From NCBI RefSeq assembly GCF_009905375.1, contig NC_133655.1, positions 169,507,141-169,571,140 on the forward strand: a stretch of DNA of 64,000 nucleotides, written 5' to 3'. The stretch comes from Apium graveolens (Eukaryota > Streptophyta > Magnoliopsida > Apiales > Apiaceae). The notes under the pieces are model-generated. The model made no database searches. It was not told where the DNA came from and saw nothing but the letters and a program-made list of their open reading frames with translations. A program made the translations under genes and the position numbers. Position 1 is the first letter of the stretch; each line of letters starts with the position of its first letter. Below are positions 10,787 to 22,373 of this stretch, in pieces.

Positions 10787-12110
10787 CTATGAAGCTGTAC
10801 TTGGATCTTCTAAATGAGAGAGATGATCTGCAACTTGATTCTCAGTACCTTTTCTATCCTTGATCTCCAACATAAACTCCTGAAGTAAAAGAACCCATCG
10901 AATCAGTCTAGGCTTCGAGTCCTTCTTGGAGACGAGATAGCGAATAGCAGCGTGATCAGTGAAAACTGTCACCTTAGTCCCAAGCAAATAAGATCGAAAC
11001 TTATCAAAACCATAGACAATGGCCAATAACTCTTTCTCAGTAGTAGTATAATTCAGTTGAGCACCATTGAGGGTCTTACTAGCATATTAGATGACATGAA
11101 ATATATTATTATTCCTTTTCCCAAGAACTGCTCCAACTGCATAATCACCCACATCGCACATCATTTCAAAAGGCTCATTCCAATCAGGTGCAGTTATAAC
11201 ATGTGCCGTGATCAAGCTCTTCTTTAAGCTCTCAAAAGCAGCTAGGCACTCATCATCAAACTTGAAAGGGACATCTTTTTCTAGAAGATTGCACAATGGC
11301 TTCGAGATTTTAGAGAAGTCGTTGATGAAACGCCGATAGAAACTCGCATGACCAAGAAAGCTGCGGATTCCCTTAATAGAAATTGGTGCATGAAGGTTTT
11401 GAATGACCCCTACCTTGGGTTTTTCCACCTAAAGACCTTTACTAGAGACCTTGTGCCCAAGAATGATGCCCTGTTGCACCATAAAGTGACATTTCTTCCG
11501 ATTGAGAACCAGATTGGTCTCAACGCTCCTTTTCAGCACTAAACCAAGATTGTGCAAGCATTCATCATAAGAAGTTCTGAAGACAAAAAAGTCATTCATG
11601 AACACTTCAACATTATTTCCAATCATATCAGAGAAGATAACCATCATGCATCGCTGAAATGTGGCTGGTGCACCACATAACCCAAAAAAAACTCTTCTGA
11701 AAGCAAACATACCAAACAAACAAGTGAATGTAGTCATTTCTTGATCTTCGGGAACAATGCAAATCTGATTATAACCCGAATAGCCATCCAGAAGATAGTA
11801 GTACTCATGCCCAGCCAACCTGTCAAACATCTAATCAATAAAAAGAAGAAGGAAGTGATCTTTCCTTGTGGCTTTGTTCAACTTCCTGTAATCAATGCAA
11901 ACTCTCCACCCCGTGACTGTTCAAGTAGGAATGAGCTCATTCTTTTCATTAGCAACCACGGTGATGCCTCCTTTCTTCAGTACACACTGAACTGGGCTCA
12001 CCCAAGAACTGTAAGAAATAGGATAAATGATGTCTACATCTAGCCACTTGAGAATTTCCTTCTTTACAACCTCTTTTATGATCGGATTTAGCTTTCTATA
12101 AGGCATCAGA
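10787..12110 (-). pseudogene. Ath2 reverse transcriptase and RNase H
   Basis: RT blocks include IIKEVVKKEILKWLDVDIIY and FGLCGAPATFQRCM. The catalytic box reads FMND instead of FMDD (Asn codon at 11594-11596). RNase H follows with MMCDVGDYAVGAVLGKR and a [15 protein letters not shown] segment ending near 10800. Stops lie near 11830, 11429 and 11087. The altered catalytic Asp and the stops make it non-functional. Confidence 0.84.
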
Positions 12111-12716
12111 CTTTAGCTTATGAACAAGTTCTGAAGTAACCACAGATTCGACTAAATCTACCTTAAAGCACTCTTCTTCATCAGTAGGGAATTTCATAGC
12201 ATTAAAAATATTGAAGGCCACATCCTGATCCTGAACTCGCATAGTGAGTTCACCTTTTTGCACATCAATCAAGGTTCTACCAGTAGCCAATAAAGGTCTT
12301 CTTAAGATTATGGGAATCTTCTTATCATTCTCGAAATCAAGAATTAAAAAGTCAGTAGGAAAGATGAGTTTGTCCATATTGACCAAGACATCCTCCACAA
12401 TGCCTCATGGATATGTAATAGAATGATCAGCCAACTACAAAGACATATAAGTAGGCTTTCGATCAGGTAAACCCAAATTCTTGATGATAGACAAAGGCAT
12501 CAGATTGATGCTAGCTCCCAAATCACATAAACACTTGTCGAATGACAATTTTATGATGGTGCAAAGAATAGTGAAACTTCCAGGATCATTAAGCTTCGGA
12601 GGCAACTTATGTTGCAGCACAACACTGCATTCCTCCGTAAGAGCAACGGTATCTAAGTCATCAAGCCTCACTTTTCGAGAGAGAATACCTTTCATAAATT
12701 TTGCATAACTAGGCAT
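12096..12716 (-). pseudogene. Ath2 aspartic protease fused by deletion to RT
   Basis: CDLGASINLMPLSIIKNLGL carries the active-site loop, and LATGRTLIDVQKGELTMRV is the C-terminal part. A stop near 12435 splits it. Compared with Ath1, the acidic linker and the RT N-terminus are missing: the sequence passes from the SDAL motif straight to the block before IIKEVVKK. Confidence 0.8.
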
Positions 12717-14320
12717 CTATTCAAGAGCTTCAGCGAAAGGTATGTTGATATGAAGTTTCTTGAACACCTCCACAAACTTAGCAAATTGCTTATCCAACTT
12801 TTGCTTCTACAACCTCTTAGGAAAAGGAGGTGGAGGATATACCTGTTTTTCCCCTGTATTACCGTTAGGAGGAGTGTGTTCTACAGTTTTCTTCCTTGAT
12901 TCCACTTCTGCTTCCTTCTACACCTCTTCTTCAGCTAAAACTTCAGATTCTGGAACTTGAGATTTTTCGGGGTTAGCAACCTTTCCAGACCTGAATGTTA
13001 TTGCATTAACTTTCTCTTTCGCTTCTCTCTTGCCTGGAACTTCCATGTCACTAGGGAATGTACCAGGTTGTCGATTCAACAAAGCATTGGCAATCTGCCT
13101 AATTATATTCTCCAGAGTCTTAATAGAAACCGTTTGGCTCTTGCACATGAGCCTCAACTCCTCCAATTCAGATTTTTCATTAGATTGATTTGTACTTCCA
13201 TGCGGTAGTTACTGAAGTTGGAGTTGTTGTCTTGGTGCATATTGCGGTTGTTGAAAACCAGGAGGGTTGAATTGCTTTGTGGCATACTGCTGATAAGGCT
13301 GTTGCACCACATTCTGATTGTTGCTCCAGCTGAAGTTAGGATGATTGCGGTTGTTGGGATGATAAATGGCTTGAGATGGTTGCTGCGATCTCTGAAAGTT
13401 GCTTATATATTGAGCTGATTGACTAAAGTTCACAAACAGTTGTAATCTGATTAATTCCATAATTAGCCAAAGAATCCACCTTCATCGTCAAAGCCTGAAA
13501 CTGAGCAGCTATAGCAGTGGATGTATCCACTTCCAGAACTCCTTCTACCTTGCCATGAGGCATTCTTAGAGTTGGGTTCTGGTATTCATTAGCAGCCATC
13601 AGTTCAATCAACTCATAAGCTTCATCGTAGCTCTTAGCCCATAAGACTCCACCTGATGCTGCATCGAGCATGGGTCTAGACTATGTTCCCAAACCATTAT
13701 AAAAGCAATTTATGATCATCCATTCAGGCATGCCATTATGAGGACACTTCCTAAGCATCTCCTTACAGTGATCCCAAGCTTCATACAAAGATTCTCCCAA
13801 TTGCTACGCAAATTGAGTGAGAGCGTTTCTGATTGCAGCTGTCTTCGCCATAGGGAAGAATTTATTTAGAAACTTCTGAGCAAGATCCTCCTATTTGGTA
13901 ATAAAATCTGTTGGTAGAGAATGTAACCAACACTTAGCTTTATCTGAATGTGAAAATCCTCAACTTAATAGCATCTTCAGAAACTCCATTGAACTCGAAA
14001 GTGTCGCAGATCTCGATGAAATCTCTGATGTGCATGTTGGGATCTTCAATTGGAAAACCCCCAAACTGAACTGAATTCTATATCATCTGAATCGTGCTAG
14101 AATATATTGGCTGCAATGACTGGTCTGATAATGCTAGACTAAATATCATTGATCTTTAGCTAAGAATAATCCATCAAAGCCTTTGGATTCGCTGCTTGAT
14201 TCCCACTATAATGAGTGCTTATTCTTCAACTTTCTCAACTTCTTTGAGAACTTCTTCAACTCTTTCAACTCCTTCCTGTGCTTCTTTACGAGATTGTGAA
14301 CGTGTTCACATACAGGCCCT
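12717..14320 (-). pseudogene. Ath2 gag
   Basis: Heavily broken Gag. Recognisable parts are MLDAASGGVLWAKSYDEAYE (near 13671), the TAIAAQFQALTMKVDSLANY helix, and the Gln/Pro/Asn-rich region with HPNNRNHPNFSW. The CCHC knuckle present in Ath1 is absent; sequence jumps from TTVCEL to a segment that in Ath1 lies after the knuckle. The N-terminal third (14320-13700) is only traceable by nucleotide similarity. Confidence 0.75.
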
Positions 14321-14426
14321 CTAGAGTACCTGAAAGACAACAAGTACCCAAGTAAGTAAAATATCTGAGTCAGTGAACTTTAACGACCACTGATGACAAT
14401 CACATAAACTAAAAATTAACACTGAG

Positions 14427-14443
14427 TCCCCGGCAGCGGCGCT
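14427..14443 (-). other. Ath2 primer binding site, Asp-tRNA type
   Basis: Minus-sense AGCGCCGCTGCCGGGGA lies seven bases from the LTR edge and closely matches the tRNA-Asp 3' end complement. Confidence 0.78.
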
Positions 14444-14450
14444 AAAAAGT

Positions 14451-14870
14451 TGTTAGGACGAAAACATGCGCTAAAATTCACGCAAGTATACGCATTCGCA
14501 AGTAGTATAAGATCTAAATCTGATTCATACCCACATAGACTCTTTTGGTTAACTTAAGATTAAGAACTTATGCAACAATGAGTATGGCGCGACCGCTCCC
14601 AAGTGTAGCGCGACCGCCCTGAGCTTCTGAAAAAAACTTTATTTTTCTAATTTAATTTCCTTCACTTGCTGGTTTCTTCATGCACTCGACCAAGGCTCCA
14701 TCCTAACACTCTTCCAAGCATAAATTATGCAATTTCCAATCCTTCTTCCTGATTATGCCCTGAAATGCAAAACACTACAAAAACACATCAAATACACAAA
14801 CAACTTGAGTACAAAATACCAATTTGAGTCTTTACGAAGCATTCTATATGGATATAAATGCCACTTAACA
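14451..14870 (-). repeat. Ath2 5' LTR, internally deleted
   Basis: The first 125 bp and last 270 bp align by eye with the 1495-bp Ath1 LTR (TGTTAG start, CACTTAACA end). About 1 kb between them is missing, and the promoter region with TATA is not recognisable. Confidence 0.8.
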
Positions 14871-15536
14871 GTAACTTAATAAAAAAATCACTTAAATGAT
14901 TTCCGACAAATAAATAGTATTACCGTTTATTTTTTAAGGATAAAGTGGTCCAACACCTTTATTAATAGTCACTTCAACCTCAAAAAAGTAAATATCACAT
15001 ATTTTATTGTTTCTAAATTTTTAAAAATTTAATATCTATTATATATAATAACAAAAAAAAATATGCACAGCCTAATAAAAAAAGAATGTGCATAACTCCA
15101 CAGCCAAACAAACACTGACATGCCTCGTACTGCTATCTAAGTGAAATGGTATTAGTTACCATTACCCACTTGCATAAACACATCATATCAATAACAACTG
15201 ATTCAAAGTCATGTATCCTTACTTGACAAATACCACGACCAATGAATTGAAGTTCATGTATAGAAAAATCTTATTCACCAATGATCAAGACTTGCTGCAA
15301 TTTCGGAAAAAAGGCTTTAGTTGCAACTTTTTTCTACGATTAATATGCTTTTATTAGATCAAATTTAATATGAGCAATAAAGATGAAATATTTGATACCA
15401 CACACAATTTGCAAAATATAGACGCCCCCTGCACCAACTTCTTTCTCTTCTCCACCACACAACATCCCCTCATTTCCCCAACACCTTCAACGCCCGTTAC
15501 TTTAACTCCTCCCAACCTTAATATCCCCTACTTTTC
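14871..15536. other. unassigned AT-rich DNA between Ath2 and element N
   Basis: I see no coding frame, LTR end or RNA gene here. A C-rich stretch near 15430-15530 continues, across the N insertion, toward a C-rich stretch at 30300-30360. It may be original host DNA. Confidence 0.4.
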
Positions 15537-15928
15537 TGTAACCATCAGAAGAGACTGAGCCAACTAATCTTTATCTTGAGTCGGTCAAACTAGTCCAATA
15601 ATATTCTGGCACTTACAAGCCCATTAGAGCTTCTGGCCCATTAGAGCCAATTGACATATACGCTATATGTACAAACTCCTGCAGTATTGAGAAGGCATCA
15701 AAGAAGATTGTCTTTGTCGTTAATTTTTATTTCAGTATTTCATATTCAGTTATTTAATTCGAGTACTTCTTTCAGTTTAATATTTTTCCACCTTCAATTC
15801 CAGTTTATCATCATCATTATTAATTTCAGTTTATCTTAAATATTTATTCTCCTAGTTATTCTCATGTCGATTGCATTTCTTATGTTGATGGACCTATTAA
15901 TGGTTAAAATTCGGATGTTAATCAACTA
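15537..15928 (+). repeat. N 5' LTR
   Basis: It aligns through its length with 29889-30301. It includes the phrases AGAGACT(G/A)AGCCAACTAATC and GAGAAGGCATCAAA. The end reads AATCAACTA, against AATCAACCA in the 3' copy. Confidence 0.8.
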
Positions 15929-15940
15929 GTTCATTACAAT

Positions 15941-15952
15941 TGGTATCAGAGC
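15941..15952 (+). other. N primer binding site, initiator Met tRNA type
   Basis: TGGTATCAGAGC complements the 3' end of plant initiator tRNA-Met. It lies 12 bases after the LTR end, a little farther than usual. Confidence 0.75.
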
Positions 15953-16229
15953 TGTTCGGTTCTCGGTGGTGATTTATAACAAGGAGAAAGCAATAATAGT
16001 GATTTTGTTTCTTCTAGGGCTCCAGGTCTAAAGGTTACACTTCAGTTGGGCCACCTGTAAGACGTGTATCTGACTATACACTTCAGTTATATCCATTAAG
16101 TTCTACACCTCAATATTCCTATTATATGTTAAACCGTCAAAATTTCAACTCACATATGCATCCTTCGTCATTCTTACACCGCCTATGTATATGTACTTCC
16201 CTTAATATATACATCTACTAACACCACAA

Positions 16230-16977
16230 ATTGACATGTTTCATATGGTATAAGTCCCTACAACCACTATTACATCTTCATTACCCAACATGGTCGAACA
16301 TGTTGTTGAGACCAATCTGTTTGATGAAAGTCCCGACAGAAATACTGTTGTATTTGAAGAAACGGAGAGCGAAGATGAAATGTGTAGTGCTAGTAGTGTT
16401 GGTGAGGATGTAAGTGAAAAATTCACAGATAGTTTTGATGATTCAGTTGTGATGGATAACTTGTTAATAAATCAGAACTCTAGCTCGGTTCAGTATGTAG
16501 AGAATTTTATGAATGTTAAAAACAAGGTTGAGTTCATTTTTAAGCATGATTTTGATGATGATCTTATCTCTTATTGCTTCGTTGAAGGATTGAAAGAGGA
16601 TCTTCGAGCTGCCTTAGAATTATGAGCACCTCGCACTCTATAAGAAGCTATTACTTTAGCTGTATTTCAGGTATCGTTGCTTGAAGATAGCATACTGGTT
16701 GATAATATAGAGATGAGATCAGATATAGAGCACAAATAGTTAGATTTGCGAGTTGAAATAGGAGTTGGTGCCACAACTAATTATTTTAATTAGTTGTCTA
16801 GTGAAGCTTGTAAAATTGAGAAACCGTTTGTTGTAGAATAAAAGCATGTGATAATTCTTACTAAGATGGAAAAGAGTGTTGTGGCTTTCGTTGACGTGGC
16901 AGCTAAAATAGTCATCCTTCCTGCTTGTGTTAATGATTCACATAGGCAAATGACGAGAGATGTTAATGTTATGCATG
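16230..16977 (+). pseudogene. N gag-like fragment
   Basis: A 111-codon open frame (16290-16625) is very acidic at first and ends with FVEGLKEDLRAALEL. That block resembles the C-terminal part of the plant Ty3 Gag capsid domain. In-frame stops follow, with an APRTL-EAITLAVFQ continuation that also fits Gag. Reading then decays until Tek interrupts the element at 16983. No zinc knuckle is visible. The Gag identity is a pattern match by eye. Confidence 0.55.
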
Positions 16978-16982
16978 GTTAT
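16978..16982. repeat. target-site duplication, left copy for Tek
   Basis: GTTAT immediately precedes the Tek 5' LTR; the same five bases follow the 3' LTR at 28714-28718. Confidence 0.9.
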
Positions 16983-19865
16983 TATAATGACTCGTATATT
17001 TTATTATTATTTAAATGTGCAATTATTGAATAATTAATTAAATAAAATGTGTGACTTGATTCCGACAACTGTGTTTTGGTTATTATTATTTATTTGTGAT
17101 TGCTGGTCTGTGAGGATTATTCGTATAATGGTTTGTTGAACCATATTATTTTGTTTCAAATTTAAAAGTGGTTTTATGCCAGATTATTTTCATAAATACT
17201 TGGATCGTCAATAAAAATTGTTTTTATGCTTTTATAATTTAATTAATTATTTTTACGATTTTATAAAATGTAGAAATTAATATTTCATCAATTATTTATC
17301 TTTAAATGATTTTCTGATTGTATTTATTTGTAAATTCTGTATTTAATTGCAGAATGCTTCAAAAATTATGAAACTCATATTTTAGTAAGTTTTTAATATT
17401 CTGAGAATTTTAACATTTGTTTGGAAATTATTCGGATTAAAATCACCTACGCGTATATCCGCTATTTTGTAAAAACACGGGTATGTTATTTGTTCAAAAT
17501 GTTTTATTTAATTATAAGAAATTTATTGTATTAGTTTGGGAATATTTGTGAAATTTTAAAAGTATTTTTAGAAATTTTCGGGATATTTTATCCGCAAGTC
17601 GGGTCGTTAATTAGAAAAATGCGGTACAGAAACGAGCATATAATTAAGCAAAAGGACACGTGTTAGACTATTAGCACTTCGTGGCAATTGTTTGGATACG
17701 TGTCTCGACCCTGTTTAATTCCATTTTTCATAAATGAAACACACACAACTCACACTTTCTCCTCTCTTCATCTCTCTCACTCCTGTCATCTTTCTCTCTC
17801 ACGCATCACTCTCCTCTCTCTCCCTTTGTTTTTCTCTCTCGATTTTCACTCCTCCTTCATCGTATTATGTGGTTTGTCCGGTGCCGACGTGACTCCGATT
17901 CCGGTAATCGCCTGTGCTCTCTGTTTGTTTCTCTGATTGTTGTTGATTCTGTGTATATACACACGCGTGTATGCGTGTGTGTGTGTATATCGATTTGGTG
18001 TTTGTGTGTGTGCAATTTCTGTGCTTGTGTGTGTGTATTTTGTGTGGGTTTCGAGTGTGTGTATGGTGCAACTGCATGGCCGTGTGGTTCCTGGACTGTG
18101 GTTCTTGCTTCTCTGTTGGGTTTGGTTAATTGGGCCCTACCTGTTGGGCCAATTCTGTGTAGTTTGGTTTGGGTTGTTATAGTTTTAATTTTGATTCCCT
18201 TTTTATTGTAGGGAGTTATTGATTAAAAATTCGTGATATTAAATTTAATTCGTGAGGGAAATGGTTTTAATAATCGGTACAATTTATTCAAATTTCCGAA
18301 TATTTTCGGGCACCAATAAATTTTGCCGCCGTCCGCGATGAAATTCGTTGAGCGGACGGTGGACGGTGATGATTTTTATCAGAGTCCTAAATATATAAAA
18401 CAAATAAAATTATTTGTATAAACTACTTTCAAACATGAATAAATATTTATGTTACGAGTCGTATCGAGTTATGAAATGTGAATTGGGATTTGTTGGGAAT
18501 TTGACGTCGATCATGTTTCGACGGGTAGAATTATAAATAGAGGAGTCTCTGCCCGAATTTTCTGAAAATTATTTTAAATATATAAATACAAGTCAAGCGT
18601 ATATATTTGTAAATAAATACTAAGCAAACCCTGATTATTACGTGTAAGTACGAGTCGGGAACCGTTATCGTTTGGGTAAAGCGTCTAGCGAGGATATGTC
18701 AAGCATAACTGGTCGTCTAACCTAGGATATTTCGATTCTGTAGGTTCCAGTTGAAGGACTCGAAAGTTAAAGTCGGTTTAAAGTCAAGCTAGTGTTAGTT
18801 GAAAAGTTTTGCAAGGTAAGTACTCCTGAACTAATCTTTTGTAGTATATAATTGTTGATTTAATTTACATAGTGGAACAGAACGTTTTAAGTTACGTATC
18901 CCCTGTATTTAAAAATATTCATTTAAATTGTGTTTTGGGGAAAAGTAACTTCTGAAAATGCCTATCTCTAGATTATGATTAAAATTGGAAAGGTTTTGGA
19001 TAGTGTGTTGTGATATAATTGTTTTAAAAGAGATAGGTATAAGTGATTTTGGAAACTAGATAAAACGGATCAGATATAAGATGGTTGCGTAAGAGGCCCG
19101 TAACGGCCCAGCGGGTTTGCGTAAGTGGCTAAGTCGGTTGCGCGCCTTATTTGAACCGCTTAGTCCAGCGTGACAGAGACCTAGCTACTCTCTGACTTCC
19201 GGAATAGGTTTATGGCGGGATAGACTGATCAGCTGTCCCTAGGATTCGTCCAAATATATATCTGATTTTGGTTTAGTGGTCCCCGTAATGGAACAAATGA
19301 TTTTGTGTTTCCTGTAATGGAACAGTGGATTTATAAATGAAAACAACATGCTAAAATTGGACTTTGGTATTCACACAACACATAACTGATGATACGTTTC
19401 TATAGAGTATGCTAGTTGTTGATATCCAGTTTATACATATTTTACTTATTTTTGTAAATGAGCTATAACTGTTTTTATAAATTGCTTTACTTGTTATGCA
19501 TATAGTGGTACTGTTGAGCAATTGATTGCTCACCCTTGTAGCTTTTTTTGTGTATATATATATATTGTAGATGTCTAGAAGACCCATCACACCTTGGCAG
19601 AACCGAGTCTCAGCCCTTCAGGACCTGGCTCCTCTGAGGTAGTTTGTATCAGATCATGTGGTCTGATGAGTTGCTATAATAAGTTAGAGTGTCAGGCTTG
19701 TTGAATAAGTTAGTTATAGTTTTGTAACCTAAATAATACTTGAACCTGTATCGGATCTTGGTTTTGGGGTCGTATCTGTATAATAATGTTAAATTAGTAG
19801 TTTATATTGTGGTTTGTTATATTTTAGTGACATCAACTCCTGACCCCGGGGTTGAGGCCGTCACA
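16983..19865 (+). repeat. Tek 5' LTR
   Basis: The 2883-bp repeat starts TATAATGACTCG and ends GGCCGTCACA. A first-base TG has probably become TA in both copies. It contains a pyrimidine-rich CTCTCT tract (17755-17840) and a TG-rich stretch (17940-18060). It differs from the 3' copy at several positions per 100 by eye, indicating an old insertion. Frames inside it are not coding. Confidence 0.9.
18532..18539 (+). promoter_or_regulatory. candidate TATA box, Tek 5' LTR
   Basis: TATAAATA sits after the conserved TTTCGACGGGTAG phrase and is kept in the 3' LTR at 27292. It is a good candidate for the genomic RNA promoter. Confidence 0.5.
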
Positions 19866-19867
19866 GT

Positions 19868-19879
19868 TGGTATCAGAGC
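19868..19879 (+). other. Tek primer binding site, initiator Met tRNA type
   Basis: TGGTATCAGAGC starts three bases after the LTR end. Confidence 0.85.
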
Positions 19880-20125
19880 TACAGGTTCAAGTCCCTGATT
19901 TAGCTTAGGGACTGAGTCAAAAGGTATAGAAATTGTGTCCTAAGGTGTGAGTCAGCAACTCATTTAATGGAGCAAACCTAAGAGTCAGTCGAGGGTTTCG
20001 AAGGCGTTACCATGACATCTATCGATATTTTGATAGAAATGCCTTAACCTTATTGTGTCTTTCCTATATATTTATATTGTTGACAGTGGCCCATAGTGAT
20101 CTCCAGTTCTCCATCTCAGGAGAAA

Positions 20126-20651
20126 ATGTCTGATTCAGACAGTTCAGATTCAATGCATACTCTAGATGTCATAGCTGAGGAGACCCCTTTGCCTCCCCCA
20201 CCAGTGCCTCGGTTTGTTCCGAGGGATATGTCTGGACCTAGTGCCCGTCCTCGTTGGGTACAGAGATCTGTTTCTGCTATCGGGGATTTTTCACCAGTTT
20301 GTGGACCCAGCTCTTCTTCCTCTGGACCTAGTCCCTCCTTCTGCTCCTACAAGTACTTCCTCCCCGATTCCATATCATGTTCACCGAGCGGTGAACAGAT
20401 CCTTTATTAGAGAGCAGAGGCCGGAGCTGGCCGCACATCTTTACCGAGTCCCAGTTGGACCCTTCCAGGGCATTCCTGTCCCCTCACCCGATATCCAGGG
20501 CCGAGTGAGGACTTTGACTCAGACTGCTGTTGAGCGAGCTAAGTCTTTTGACCCTTTTATTAGTTCTGAGCTTAGGGCCATTCAGTACCAGGACCTGGTT
20601 AACTGGTTGGTCTTTGAGTTAGGCTCCATTGGTGGCAGTGGTAGTGGTTAG
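20126..20651 (+). pseudogene. Tek pre-gag reading frame of unknown function
   Basis: A frame of about 175 codons opens with MSDSDSSDSMHTLDVIAEET, between primer site and gag. The first part is acidic and Ser-rich, followed by a Pro-rich PLPPPPVPRFVPRD stretch. A single-base frameshift near 20335 moves reading to a second frame with a more regular, Arg-containing end (REQRPELAAHLYR) that closes with GSGSG. I do not recognise a known domain. The composition bias and the codon-scale continuation across the shift suggest it was once coding. Confidence 0.5.
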
Positions 20652-21089
20652 AGTGGAGTTGCAAAAGGGATAAAGAAAGCTCAGAGTTGGTTCATCAGGA
20701 GTTCTGTAGTTGTTTTATATGTACATTATATTGTTGTAGTATGTATTAGGATGAGGCTATTATGACAACCAATTTTGTTGTGTACCCCGTTTTATTATCA
20801 GCATTGTACTGTAGCTGTTTAGTTAGATATTTACATTGCTGTTGTATTGTAGTTCTTTTATATAAAAGTTGTTGTGGTTATTATAAAACTTTTGCACTGT
20901 TATTATTGTTGTTACTGTTATTGTTGTATTTGTTGCTAGTTTTGTTAAACTTAGCCATACATCGTGGGTGGATCCCAATTAAATAAGGATGGGAATATTT
21001 TATGGTGGCAGCGTTCTCCTGATGCATAAAAATGTTCCTACCCTAGGGCACAATTTTCACATTAAACTTTTATTGTGTTTCAGGAGAAT

Positions 21090-22373
21090 GCTGCCCAAGA
21101 AGAATATCCTGTCCAATTCCTCTAGTAGAGACTCTACTGGGGGCCATCCATGGGTGAATTGCTAGATTTGATGCGCCAACAGTCTAATCAGATGGCTCAG
21201 CAGCAAGAACAATTCAACAATTCCAACAGTAGCAACAATAATTTCTGCAATAGCAGCAACAACATCAACAATTCATACAACAATAGCACCAACAAATCCA
21301 ACAACAACAGTTGCAGCTTCAGCAGCAACACCCACAAAGAGAGCTGAACTAAACCGTTAGTTTTAAATCCTTTCAGTCAGTCAAACCCTCAGAGTTTAAG
21401 GGTAAAGTAGACCTAGTTGCCGCCATAATTTGGCTTAAGGAGGTGGATAAGGCTTTTACCCTCATTTAAGTAAGTGATGTTTCTAAAACGGATTATGCGA
21501 GCTACTTTCTTAAGGGTGAAGCAAATTATTGGTGGGAATCCACTCGTGCTTTAGAAGTAGAGGGTCCTATTTCTTGGACCAGGTTTACGGAGTTGTTCTT
21601 GGAGAAGTATTTTCCAGATTGTTTACATAATCAGTTAGAAGTCGAGTTTCTGGAATTGAAACAGGGTGAAAAGAGTATCAGAATATGAGGCCAAGTTCAC
21701 GGAATTGGTCCGATTAGCTCCTGGATATGTGAGTACGGAGATTCAGAAAGCAAGGAGGTTTCAATAAGGATTGAAGCCTGAAGTTCATAATGGAGTTGTG
21801 GCATTGCAACTCAAAATATACCCTTCTGTAGTTCAAGCCGCCCTAGTAATGGAGAGTGATCAGAAGTTGGAAGTCAAAGAAAAAGGTGATAAGAAGAGAA
21901 AGTATGAAGGCGTTACTGACAAGGGGGATCAAGGACTATCCAGCCAGAAGTTTCTGAAGCGATTTGGCCGAAATAGGAATACAAGATTCAGAAGACAAGG
22001 TTTTCCTCAGGTAAGACCAACTACCACTTTAGTTGCTTCTACTCCAGCCCAGTCAATCAAGCCAGTAGTGGAATGTAAGTCATGTGGAAAAAGGCATAGT
22101 GGCCAATGCAGAAAGGACGTTCAATGTTTTAAATATGATCTGAAAGCCCATTATGCGTCGGAGTGCGGTGTAGGGAATCCCAGAGTTACTTGCTTTAAGT
22201 GTGGTAAAGTTGGACATATTGCCAGAAATTGTAAGGTCACTACTCAGGGCAGCATAGGAGGTAGTACAGCCCAAGGACCGGAAACCAGCACAACAAGAGC
22301 CAGAACCTTCAAGATGACCAAAAAAATCCAATGCTCAGGATTCAGATGTAGTTGCAGGTACACTTTCTCTTAA
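21090..22373 (+). pseudogene. Tek gag
   Basis: The frame begins near MLPKKNILSNSSS (21090), then a Gln-rich tract encoded by CAA/CAG repeats (21190-21345). The capsid domain follows, with KGEANYWWESTRALEVEG and WTRFTELFLEKYFPD. Three Cys/His clusters follow at about 22075-22235: CKSCGKRHSGQC, CFKYDLKAHYASEC (second Cys replaced by Tyr) and CFKCGKVGHIARNC. TAA codons at 21467 and 21765 fall where Gln is expected, and frameshifts occur in the Gln tract and near 21680. Confidence 0.87.

Larger units (their letters stand above)
9523..14870 (-). mobile_element. Ath2: older Athila-like element, 3' part displaced by Ath1
   Basis: Minus strand: LTR 14451-14870, Asp-tRNA-type primer site, gag, protease, RT/RNase H and integrase, cut at 9523 by the Ath1 LTR. 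It is the same lineage as Ath1 but more decayed: more stops, a deletion joining protease to RT, loss of the Gag zinc knuckle and an internally deleted LTR. The rest of its 3' end should lie left of the window. Confidence 0.85.

Noticed and set aside
15370..15558. 62-codon frame before element N
   Set aside because: It runs into the N LTR, is Thr/Pro/Asn-biased low-complexity text and has no gene context.
17688..18211. Overlapping open frames in the Tek 5' LTR, with equivalents at 26469-26986
   Set aside because: They sit in CTCTCT- and TGTGTG-rich LTR sequence, differ between the two LTRs by shifts and stops, and show no protein family pattern.
21150..21347. Asn/Ser-rich 65-codon frame
   Set aside because: It is the Gln-repeat part of Tek gag read one base out of frame.
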